Counted from the stretch's first letter, positions 1 through 4,618 are shown. The stretch is 6,082 nucleotides of DNA from M55B118 sp964501715 (GCA_964501715.1 CAZCTR010000039.1:1-6082); one strand, 5' to 3'. Notes: a model not told the origin generated them from the sequence alone. Made by a program: numbers and translations.

Positions 1-683
1 CGCTTTAGTGTATCATCGCCGATGCCGAGGGCGGCGCCGCAAAGCAACCTTCCCGCGCCATCCTTCGCCGCGTTCGGATAATCCAGGATGTTGTCGATGT
101 CCTTCGACGTGATCAGTCCCTTTAGCTTGCCCTCCCCGTTCACAATGAGCAGTTTCTCAAGGCGGTGTTCCATCAGGATGGCCTTGGCCTCTTCAAGGGT
201 GGTGTTTTCCCTTGAGGTCACGAGGTTGGCCTTCGTCATCACTGTTTCAATCTCTGTGTTATCAAGGGTGCGGTACCTGAGGTCCCGGTTCGTCACGATG
301 CCTTCGAGATACCCCTCCTCATCCACGATGGGGATGCCTGAGATCTTGTAGGTGGCCATGATCCTCTCCGCCTCCAAAAGCGTGGCATCCTTATTCAGTA
401 CGACAGGGTCGGTGATCATGCCGCTTTCACTTCGTTTGACCCGGTCCACCTGGGACGCCTGGTCCTCTATGGACAGGTTCTTATGGATGAAACCGATCCC
501 ACCCTGGCGGGCCATGGCGATGGCCATGGCTGATTCCGTGACGGTGTCCATGGCCGCGGAAAGGATGGGGATGTTCAACCGGACCCCTTTCACCAGTTCC
601 GTGTCAAGCGCCACTTCACTGGGCACCACTTCGCTTTTCCCCGGCAACACAAGCACATCATCGAACGACAATCCTTTTTTCAT
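1..683 (-). CDS. guaB: IMP dehydrogenase, N-terminal part (cut by window edge)
   Basis: IMP dehydrogenase oxidises IMP to XMP with NAD+ in the cytoplasm, the committed step of GMP synthesis. The visible 227 residues start with the family's N-terminal motif FDDVLVLPG (residues 7-15). They continue with NIPILSAAMDTVTE (37-50) and ARQGGIGFIHKN (58-69), the first strands of the TIM barrel. Two CBS domains (about 90-205) are inserted next: MITDPVVL starts the first, the segment SGIPIVDEEGYLEGIVTNRDL lies inside it, and VMTKANLVTS starts the second. The barrel resumes at GRLLCGAALG (211-220). The catalytic Cys loop lies beyond the left edge. The ATG at 681-683 is preceded by AGGAGG (691-696) with a 7-nt spacer, which fixes the start. 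Transcription is controlled by a guanine riboswitch and terminator directly upstream. The identity is secure; only completeness is unknown. Confidence 0.97.
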   Translation of the reverse strand, partial: MKKGLSFDDVLVLPGKSEVVPSEVALDTELVKGVRLNIPILSAAMDTVTESAMAIAMARQGGIGFIHKNLSIEDQASQVDRVKRSESGMITDPVVLNKDATLLEAERIMATYKISGIPIVDEEGYLEGIVTNRDLRYRTLDNTEIETVMTKANLVTSRENTTLEEAKAILMEHRLEKLLIVNGEGKLKGLITSKDIDNILDYPNAAKDGAGRLLCGAALGIGDDTLK

Positions 684-690
684 ACAACAG

Positions 691-696
691 CCTCCT
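691..696 (-). promoter_or_regulatory. Ribosome binding site of guaB
   Basis: Perfect AGGAGG on the minus strand, 7 nt before the ATG. It begins 4 nt after the U run of the attenuator, so it is transcribed only when the terminator is bypassed. Control is therefore by termination rather than by hiding the Shine-Dalgarno sequence. Confidence 0.9.
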
Positions 697-700
697 ATAA

Positions 701-737
701 TAAAAAAATGGTCTTTTCGCCTACGCGAAAAAACCAT
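701..737 (-). terminator. Riboswitch-controlled intrinsic terminator (attenuator) of guaB
   Basis: On the minus strand a 13-bp hairpin with one G-U pair (arms 725-737 and 708-720, four-base loop GUAG at 721-724) runs into a stretch of U (702-708). The 5' arm plus the loop (721-733) can instead pair with 748-760, the antiterminator, so the two structures are mutually exclusive. It lies between the aptamer and the guaB ribosome binding site, as expected for premature termination. Confidence 0.93.
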
Positions 738-760
738 AAGGGTCCCGTTTTCTCACGTAG
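721..760 (-). promoter_or_regulatory. Antiterminator of the guaB riboswitch
   Basis: Minus-strand segment 760-748 (CUACGUGAGAAAA) can pair over 13 contiguous positions with 733-721 (UUUUUUCGCGUAG), allowing two G-U pairs. The upstream arm contains the 3' strand of aptamer helix P1 and the ligand-contacting C and U of J3/1. Guanine binding, which stabilises P1, would therefore break the antiterminator and release the terminator. This is the classical OFF-switch layout, read directly from the sequence. Confidence 0.88.
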
Positions 761-815
761 TCTCGGATTTAAGGTCCAAGGTAGATACTGCCTTCCATAT
801 CAAGGCTATATACGT
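755..815 (-). ncRNA. Guanine-class purine riboswitch aptamer upstream of guaB
   Basis: The minus strand matches the purine riboswitch consensus in order. P1 is ACGTA (815-811) paired with TACGT (759-755), followed by the J1/2 TATA element. P2 is GCCTT/AAGGC (806-802 and 794-790) with loop L2 GATATGG (801-795). J2/3 is GTATCTACC (788-780). P3 is 780-775 paired with 767-762, with loop L3 CCTTAAA (774-768). J3/1 is ACT (761-759). L2 and L3 hold the residues of the known loop-loop contact. The specificity base equivalent to C74 of the xpt aptamer is C (760), so guanine or hypoxanthine is predicted, not adenine. The U51 equivalent is kept, which argues against 2'-deoxyguanosine. L3 has U where G is usual, and P2 is about one position shorter than in xpt. 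Confidence 0.93.
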
Positions 816-828
816 TTAAATTAAACTT

Positions 829-857
829 ATCATAACAAATCCCTAATGGGAAAACAA
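829..857 (-). promoter_or_regulatory. Sigma-A-type promoter of guaB leader
   Basis: On the minus strand, -35 TTGTTT (857-852) and -10 TATGAT (834-829) are separated by exactly 17 bp. Initiation would fall around 820-823, a few bases before aptamer helix P1, so the leader begins almost directly with the riboswitch. Position and spacing support it strongly. Confidence 0.82.
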
Positions 858-960
858 CTCTTTAGAGGATGGCTTCAAAGAAATTGAAAAACCCTGGAAT
901 GCTGAAAATTTAAGGTTTGAAGATTCGGTTATGTCGTTTGAAAGCCTTGTGACATGACCC

Positions 961-1224
961 TTATTCCGAATGCGTCTCCCCGGCCCTTGATCTCCGAATC
1001 AGATAAAGAAGCAGGAAGTAGCCGAAGATGAAAAACGCGGCCACAAAGAATTCCGGTACAACTCCGAGAAAAATAAATGCGACCAGGCTGACTGAAAACG
1101 GGGCGATGAAAGCATAGTATATGTTCTTGATTTTCGCAAATCGGACCTGAAGAAGGGTCATGAACCCGATGAAGAACAAGATGGCGAGATAGAAGAGAAA
1201 TCCGTATTGTGTCGATATTTCCAT
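961..1224 (-). CDS. Small three-helix membrane protein of unknown function
   Basis: This 87-residue hydrophobic protein resembles no family I can name. Three membrane segments are visible: about residues 8-26 (ending before RFAKIKN), 36-54 and 58-76. A basic RRSR stop-transfer patch at 77-80 and a short polar tail follow, suggesting a cytoplasmic C terminus. The ATG at 1222-1224 has AGAAGG about 9 nt upstream, and its own promoter lies at 1271-1298, so it is probably monocistronic. No clear terminator hairpin follows it before the guaB promoter. A longer overlapping reading frame in another phase over the same stretch gives a less protein-like sequence. The gene is likely real; the function is not inferable. 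Confidence 0.75.
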   Translation of the reverse strand: MEISTQYGFLFYLAILFFIGFMTLLQVRFAKIKNIYYAFIAPFSVSLVAFIFLGVVPEFFVAAFFIFGYFLLLYLIRRSRAGETHSE

Positions 1225-1270
1225 GGTTGCGAACCTTCTTTCCTGTCATTGACGCATGATTACACGTTTA

Positions 1271-1298
1271 ATTATATATCGGATCTTGGAATAATCAA
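1271..1298 (-). promoter_or_regulatory. Promoter of the small membrane protein gene
   Basis: Minus-strand -35 TTGATT (1298-1293) and a perfect -10 TATAAT (1276-1271) are separated by 16 bp. They lie about 50 bp upstream of the ATG at 1224 and beyond the end of the preceding gene at 1331. Confidence 0.75.
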
Positions 1299-1330
1299 TA
1301 GCCATGAAATGCCAGGCCAAAATAGATAAT

Positions 1331-2398
1331 TCAAAGATGACGGCTCAGATTCTCCGCAAGGGCCAGAAGCGACTTGGAATCCTCAAGACCGTCGATGAAG
1401 CGGCGGGGAATCGCGCTCAGACCTGCCTGAGCCCCAATAAGCGCTCCCGTCAGCATGGCTCTCACTTGGTTCTGTCCACCGCCATTGATCGCATGAAGCA
1501 CACCGGATTCGAAATCATCCTTGAACCGGGCCGCAAGGTAATAGGCCGCCGGCAGCATATGGTAGATCGCACAGGGCATGCCGTAGACCATCGACGCTTT
1601 CCATGCCGGTTCGATCCGGATGGACGGGTCATCAGCCGTCCGGGCCATGTGGCTCGGGCTCAAGAGTGCGTCCGGAGAGGCGAAGAGCCCCTCTTCCGCC
1701 TTCACATCCCTGCCCTCGACGGGCGCGCCCAAATCCTTCGCGGTGACCGCGACGAAAGGAAGTGCCTTGTCGTGGACCTTCTTCATGAGCTTCCCGCTCA
1801 GATCACCGTCAAGTTTTTCGCCACCTATGAGGCTTGCGAGGACGACATGGTAGGCGACAGTGAGGGAACCCGTCACATTGTCGCTCTGCGTCAAGGCGGT
1901 GTTTTCTGCGATGATGGTGCTGAGTCTGGTGAGATCATTTGCGTAGTGGATCGCAGTCGGGATGTTTCGCTCGAGGGATTCAGTCGTGTCGGCGATGCTT
2001 GCGACATCCCCCCAGTCCTTCCCCCTGTTGACACGCGCTTCACGCAGATGACGCATCATCTGGGAGGTGTAGCCGCCCCTGCCGGCCATCGGCTCGGTGG
2101 ACACTTCGGGCAGGATTTCTTCATCCATCATCCGTTTGAAGTCGGCTTCATCGTAACCACCGTTGTCAACAAGGTTCTTCGCCATCTTGCGGATGATCCA
2201 GCCCTGCTGGGAAAGTTCGCCTTTCCTCATTCCGTCGTGGTACCAGCCCTTACTGGGCTCAGTGTAGTCATCTATCCAATCCCCGTAAGTATCCCGGAGT
2301 TTGTCCAAGTCATAGTACCAGTGCGGCCCCACACCCAGCGATTCACCTATGAAGGCCCCCATGAGGGCCCCCTGGGCCCGGTCTTGTCTCTTGTTCAT
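1331..2398 (-). CDS. ADP-ribosylglycohydrolase-fold protein with degenerate metal site
   Basis: This 355-residue protein has the shape of the ADP-ribosylglycohydrolase/DraG family. The N-terminal helix RAQGALMGAFIGESLG (7-22) matches the usual GAlxGaaiGDaLG. The C-terminal NGGGQNQVRAMLTGALIGA (305-323) aligns with the family's GGDxDT segment before the final helices, followed by AQAGLSAIPRRFIDGL. The di-metal ligands appear replaced: the usual TDDT region reads YHDGMRKGELSQQG (53-66), and GGDTD reads GGQNQ. Classical ADP-ribose hydrolysis is therefore doubtful. The HWYYD motif (26-30) suggests a distinct subfamily that I recall only loosely. The ATG at 2396-2398 is preferred because it follows GGGTGG closely and lies downstream of a TATAAT at 2426-2431; an in-frame ATG at 2461 lies upstream of that promoter. 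Cytoplasmic; substrate unknown. Confidence 0.85.
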   Translation of the reverse strand: MNKRQDRAQGALMGAFIGESLGVGPHWYYDLDKLRDTYGDWIDDYTEPSKGWYHDGMRKGELSQQGWIIRKMAKNLVDNGGYDEADFKRMMDEEILPEVSTEPMAGRGGYTSQMMRHLREARVNRGKDWGDVASIADTTESLERNIPTAIHYANDLTRLSTIIAENTALTQSDNVTGSLTVAYHVVLASLIGGEKLDGDLSGKLMKKVHDKALPFVAVTAKDLGAPVEGRDVKAEEGLFASPDALLSPSHMARTADDPSIRIEPAWKASMVYGMPCAIYHMLPAAYYLAARFKDDFESGVLHAINGGGQNQVRAMLTGALIGAQAGLSAIPRRFIDGLEDSKSLLALAENLSRHL

Positions 2399-2425
2399 CA
2401 AACCACCCTTTCTGAAACTATCTTC

Positions 2426-2431
2426 ATTATA
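2426..2431 (-). promoter_or_regulatory. Putative -10 of the ADP-ribosylglycohydrolase-like gene
   Basis: Perfect TATAAT on the minus strand, about 28 bp before the chosen ATG, giving a roughly 20-nt leader. The -35 region is poor (GGTCAA at 16 bp) and lies inside an inverted repeat (2441-2460), which suggests a regulated or activator-dependent promoter. Confidence 0.5.
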
Positions 2432-2440
2432 ACGCATTGC

Positions 2441-2460
2441 TGGATGGTTGACCCCATCCA
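2441..2460. repeat. Perfect 7-bp inverted repeat over the -35 region
   Basis: TGGATGG (2441-2447) and CCATCCA (2454-2460) flank a 6-bp centre (TTGACC). No U run follows on either strand, so it is not an intrinsic terminator. Its overlap with the -35 region of the gene at 1331-2398 makes an operator a reasonable guess. Confidence 0.5.
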
Positions 2461-2575
2461 CGCATGAGGCTCCAGGCCGTTCTGTATTGTCCGCCCTTCA
2501 AGTACGCTCTTGATAGTAAATCACTCCGGGGTCTGCGGGAAAGTCGTCAATCCTGAAGTGACCCGTCCACTCCAA

Positions 2576-2602
2576 TAAAAAAACGACCCCGCGAAGGGTC
2601 GC
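2576..2602 (-). terminator. Intrinsic terminator after the GlsB/YeaQ-like gene
   Basis: On the minus strand CGACCC (2601-2596) pairs with GGGTCG (2589-2584) around a TTCGCG loop, followed by seven T (2583-2577). It begins about 9 bp beyond the stop codon at 2611-2613 and closes the transcription unit coming from the right. Confidence 0.92.
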
Positions 2603-2610
2603 CAAGTAAG

Positions 2611-2853
2611 TCAGAGTTTGAGCTTGCGCATGATCCAAAGCAGCACGACCGCGCCCGCGATGGCGATGAGGAAGCCTTCGACCGTGAAAGTCTCGACCGA
2701 ACCGATTCCGAAGAACGATCCGATGAAGCCTCCGAGCACGGCTCCGAGGAGTCCGACGATGATATTCTTGATGAGGCCGCCCTTGTTTTTTGTGATAAGG
2801 CTCGCGATCCAGCCGACGATGGCGCCGAACAGGATCCACATGAGAATGCCCAT
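2611..2853 (-). CDS. GlsB/YeaQ/YmgE-family stress-associated membrane protein
   Basis: This 80-residue protein matches the small 'transglycosylase-associated' family (PF04226) in length and pattern. Helix 1 is residues 2-20 with GAIVGWIASLI. A basic turn TKNKGG is followed by NIIVGLLGAVLGGFIGSFFG (30-49), with the family's glycine-zipper spacing. A third helix (about 60-75) ends in the basic tail MRKLKL. Members are inner-membrane proteins linked to general or acid stress and cell-envelope functions; the biochemical role is unsettled and the family's old name does not prove enzymatic activity. The ATG at 2851-2853 has AGGAGG at 2861-2866 with a 7-nt spacer. It lies 74 bp after the HTH gene with no clear promoter between, so it may be the last gene of a unit with the HTH and ice-binding lipoprotein genes. 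Confidence 0.93.
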   Translation of the reverse strand: MGILMWILFGAIVGWIASLITKNKGGLIKNIIVGLLGAVLGGFIGSFFGIGSVETFTVEGFLIAIAGAVVLLWIMRKLKL

Positions 2854-2868
2854 TTGATTTCCTCCTCT

Positions 2869-2889
2869 CTTGAATGCTCGTGATTCAAG
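2869..2889. repeat. Perfect 7-bp inverted repeat upstream of the GlsB/YeaQ-like gene
   Basis: CTTGAAT (2869-2875) and ATTCAAG (2883-2889) are separated by 7 bp, immediately upstream of the AGGAGG. In RNA this is a small hairpin just before the ribosome binding site; in DNA it could be a binding site for a dimeric regulator. No U run follows, so it is not a terminator. Confidence 0.55.
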
Positions 2890-2927
2890 CGTGTATGATG
2901 GATGGTGCGGCTAGTGATCGGTGAGGG

Positions 2928-3119
2928 TCAATCTGAGTAAACCACTTCCGTGCGTGCATCGATGAAAGTCTTGAGTGCGGAGTGTTTGACCCTCCAGTAC
3001 TTGCCGATCTTCACAGCTTCTAATTCCTTGTTCTTGATGTAGCTGTATATGGTTCTCGGAGTGACTTTCAGGATATCTGAGACTTCATCTATGGTGTAGA
3101 GTTTTAGGTCATTCATCAT
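2928..3119 (-). CDS. Small excisionase-type helix-turn-helix DNA-binding protein
   Basis: This 63-residue protein is almost entirely one HTH_17/MerR-like domain. YTIDEVSDILKVTPRTIYSYIK (8-29) is the helix-turn-helix, with VTPRTIYSYI as recognition helix. KELEAVKIGKYWRVKHSALKTFI (31-53) is the wing, with the characteristic IGKYWRV. Such proteins include excisionases and small transcription regulators; with no integrase or phage gene nearby, regulation is likelier than excision. AGGAGG (3125-3130) is followed by tandem ATGs at 3119 and 3116, spacers of 5 and 8 nt; either may be used. A GTG at 3123-3125 overlaps the Shine-Dalgarno sequence and is unlikely to be the start. It sits 59 bp after the ice-binding lipoprotein gene with no evident terminator or promoter between, so co-transcription and a role in regulating the neighbours are plausible. 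Confidence 0.9.
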   Translation of the reverse strand: MMNDLKLYTIDEVSDILKVTPRTIYSYIKNKELEAVKIGKYWRVKHSALKTFIDARTEVVYSD

Positions 3120-3124
3120 AAACA

Positions 3125-3130
3125 CCTCCT
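3125..3130 (-). promoter_or_regulatory. Ribosome binding site deciding the start of the HTH gene
   Basis: AGGAGG on the minus strand. It rules out the GTG at 3123-3125, which overlaps it, and supports the ATG at 3119 or the one at 3116. Confidence 0.85.
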
Positions 3131-3156
3131 TACTGTTTTTCGTTGATGGTATTGGT

Positions 3157-3167
3157 ATTCAATGAAT
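3157..3167. repeat. 11-bp palindrome between the lipoprotein and HTH genes
   Basis: ATTCA and TGAAT flank a single central base, about 30 bp upstream of the HTH ribosome binding site. It contains ATTCAA, the same hexamer found in the inverted repeat at 2869-2889. It is short and could be chance. Confidence 0.3.
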
Positions 3168-3178
3168 GTTGGTGCGGT

Positions 3179-4294
3179 TTACGGTTTGGTGACCGTGACC
3201 GCATCGAGGGTCACGGCCGTTTGTGCATAGAGGCTGCCATCGATCGTCGAGTTGGTGTTGAAGGCGATGTTCGTCATCGCGAGGATGGTGCCCTCGAAAT
3301 GGGAACCGGTGCCGACGGTGACGGTGTCAGCGACTTGGAAGAAGACATTCTCGGGCAGTGCGCCGCCCGTAAGGACGATGTCGGTCGTGGCCGCCTGGGT
3401 GAGGGATCCCTCGATCTGGAAGATCCAGACGTCAGTGGCGCTGCCGTTCAACGTGAGGTCGGTGTTGATGAGGACGCTGCTAGCGAACTTGTAGACACCG
3501 GTGGTCAGGGTCTTGCCGCTCAAGTCGCCGTTATAGAGTTCCGTGTAGTTGGCGGTGCGTCCGGCGGCTGCGACGTACGCTGTACGCATGTCGGAGATGG
3601 CCGTGGTGAGTTTGCTCGGGGTGGGTGAGGTATAGTCACTCGCATAGACGTCGCCGGTGACCTGGGACGATGTGGCGAAGGTGTTCGTGCTGTCCATGAT
3701 GAGTGAGAAGCCTGTGATGTAGGTCGCGGCTGAAGGGCTGACGCCGATGTCGCCGGTGACCATCGAACTGGTCTCGCTGGAAATGCCGGTTTCCGCGAGA
3801 ATCGCGAAATCATCCGCAGTGCCAAGGTCGATGGTTTCGATGTTGGTATCGAAGAGGATGGTGTAATCCGTAGTCGCAGATTCATCACTGGTGGTGACGG
3901 TGATGGTCGCGGTCCTGTCCGCTGCGCTCATGGAATCGACATCGGCTGCGTTCACGATGTCCATGGTTGAGTCCGCATTGGTGAGCTCCGCTTCAACAAC
4001 GGGGGTCGTGGTGTTCTCAGAAGAAAGTATCATAACATAATCCTCAGTGGCGGGGAGGAATCCCATGACGGTCACGCCGTTGACGGAAAGGTCGGACAAG
4101 GTCGCGTCCATGTCAATCGGGTCCGTGTCGTCATCCACTGGATCGGTGGTGTCGTCATCGGGATCCATGGTGTCATCATTCGGATCGTCGGTATCATCAC
4201 CGGTCACGCTGCAAGCCGCCAAGGTCAATATGACGCCAGCAAACAATAGAAGTGTGAAGATTTTGAGGAGGGGAGAGAATACAGAGTTTCTCAT
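3179..4294 (-). CDS. Ice-binding-protein-like (DUF3494) lipoprotein with cadherin-like domain
   Basis: This 371-residue exported lipoprotein is modular. Residues 1-28 are a signal peptide with K11, a hydrophobic core and lipobox LAAC (25-28), so Cys28 would be lipidated. Residues 32-62 are a flexible Asp-rich stalk of repeated DTxDPxD units. Residues about 63-149 look like a cadherin-like beta-sandwich (PF12733): LSDLSVNG, then VMGFLPATEDYVMIL, ending TTDYTILFD. Residues about 156-371 match the DUF3494 ice-binding beta-solenoid (PF11999): LGTADDFAILAETGIS, VTGDIGVSP, LSGKTLTTGVYKF, DVWIFQIEGSL, GTGSHFEGTILAM and the terminal AVTLDAVTVTKP. Related proteins bind ice or serve as surface adhesins; whether this one binds ice cannot be judged from sequence. 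The ATG at 4292-4294 has AAGGA about 9 nt upstream. The stop is TAA (3179-3181). First gene of a possible unit with the HTH and GlsB/YeaQ-like genes. Confidence 0.93.
   Translation of the reverse strand: MRNSVFSPLLKIFTLLLFAGVILTLAACSVTGDDTDDPNDDTMDPDDDTTDPVDDDTDPIDMDATLSDLSVNGVTVMGFLPATEDYVMILSSENTTTPVVEAELTNADSTMDIVNAADVDSMSAADRTATITVTTSDESATTDYTILFDTNIETIDLGTADDFAILAETGISSETSSMVTGDIGVSPSAATYITGFSLIMDSTNTFATSSQVTGDVYASDYTSPTPSKLTTAISDMRTAYVAAAGRTANYTELYNGDLSGKTLTTGVYKFASSVLINTDLTLNGSATDVWIFQIEGSLTQAATTDIVLTGGALPENVFFQVADTVTVGTGSHFEGTILAMTNIAFNTNSTIDGSLYAQTAVTLDAVTVTKP
4103..4201 (-). repeat. Asp-rich linker repeat inside the ice-binding-like lipoprotein
   Basis: Codes for residues 32-64, about four imperfect copies of a 7-8 residue unit of the form DTxDPxD, strongly acidic. 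On the plus strand it shows as recurring TCATC/GGATC/GTGTC words. It separates the lipidated N terminus from the folded domains and probably acts as an extended, possibly cation-binding spacer through the cell wall. Confidence 0.8.
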
Positions 4295-4344
4295 CAGAGT
4301 GTTTCCTTTTCATTGGACATAGACTTCCGTACCAAGTTACCTCT

Positions 4345-4350
4345 ATTATA
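4345..4350 (-). promoter_or_regulatory. Putative -10 of the ice-binding-like lipoprotein unit
   Basis: Perfect TATAAT on the minus strand, about 50 bp before the ATG at 4294, predicting a leader near 44 nt. No good -35 lies 16-18 bp upstream, and there is no TGn extension, so activator dependence or an alternative start is possible. AT-rich surroundings make chance matches common. Confidence 0.45.
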
Positions 4351-4448
4351 ACCCTGTGTTTCTTTAATAGATACATATACGCATATAAATATCGTTATTT
4401 TCCTATAATATCATTTATTTTATATTATATGTGTATATTAGACACTAC

Positions 4449-4468
4449 TATACCTTTTAAGTGGTATA
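4449..4468. repeat. 6-bp inverted repeat overlapping the plus-strand -10
   Basis: TATACC (4449-4454) and GGTATA (4463-4468) flank 8 bp, and the right arm overlaps the extended -10 element of the downstream membrane protein gene. It is a possible operator; the short arms and AT-rich context keep confidence low. Confidence 0.3.
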
Positions 4469-4470
4469 AT
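4462..4470 (+). promoter_or_regulatory. Extended -10 promoter of the four-helix membrane protein gene
   Basis: TGGTATAAT, a full TGn-TATAAT extended -10 that can function without a good -35; none is seen at 17 bp. Initiation near 4477 would give a leader of about 140 nt before the ATG at 4619, long enough to hold post-transcriptional control, though no recognised structure is visible. Confidence 0.5.
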
Positions 4471-4618
4471 GGATATATAATCATTAAACCATCTTTCATT
4501 CACTGATTTCAAGACATTTCGACACTTGCACCTTCTTTTTTCCAAACAACCGACAAGACCGTGGAGGTGTGCGTTTCAATATTTTCATCCAATCATTCAT
4601 CCTAAGGAGATGGACCCA

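Larger units (their letters stand above)
4351..4525. other. AT-rich divergent intergenic region
   Basis: The gene-free stretch from 4295 to 4618 separates two divergent genes. Its centre (about 4355-4500) is very AT-rich against GC-balanced flanking genes, with many TATA-like words on both strands. Apart from the two putative promoters (4345-4350 and 4462-4470) and a short inverted repeat at 4449-4468, I see no reading frame with a ribosome binding site, no known riboswitch and no terminator. The remainder up to 4618 is leader sequence of the plus-strand gene. Confidence 0.6.

Noticed and set aside
755..815. Adenine or 2'-deoxyguanosine specificity for the purine riboswitch
   Set aside because: The specificity base is C, not U, which excludes adenine; the U51-equivalent and the canonical L2 loop are kept, which argues against the deoxyguanosine variants.
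88..819. Plus-strand open frames opposite guaB and its riboswitch
   Set aside because: Antisense to the unmistakable IMP dehydrogenase frame; one even runs across the terminator and aptamer.
929..1249. Alternative 106-codon minus-strand frame overlapping the small membrane protein gene
   Set aside because: The sequence lacks membrane segments or any domain and has poorer start context; the frame ending at 961 has a ribosome binding site, a promoter and coherent helices.
2399..2461. Earlier in-frame ATG for the ADP-ribosylglycohydrolase-like protein
   Set aside because: It lies upstream of the best -10, spans the inverted repeat, and the added 21 residues show no resemblance to the family N terminus.
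1304..2467. Long plus-strand open frame of 387 codons
   Set aside because: It is antisense to the ADP-ribosylglycohydrolase-like gene, is rich in Arg/His/Gly/Val with no domain, and has no convincing ribosome binding site; a mirror of the GC-biased codons of the real gene.
2869..2889. Terminator between the HTH and GlsB/YeaQ-like genes
   Set aside because: The hairpin is short and AT-containing and is followed by the AGAGGAGG ribosome binding site rather than a U run.
2928..3119. Phage or integrative element because of the excisionase-type HTH
   Set aside because: No integrase, attachment-site repeat, tRNA or other phage gene is present; neighbours are chromosomal surface and stress genes.
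3143..3628. Plus-strand open frame opposite the ice-binding-like gene
   Set aside because: Low-complexity Gly/Asp/Val/Arg composition, antisense to a gene with clear domains and with no promoter or ribosome binding site.
4526..4618. N-terminal extension of the four-helix membrane protein
   Set aside because: The AAGGAG at 4604-4609 is correctly spaced for the ATG at 4619, and the extension is a polar sequence unlike the start of a membrane protein.
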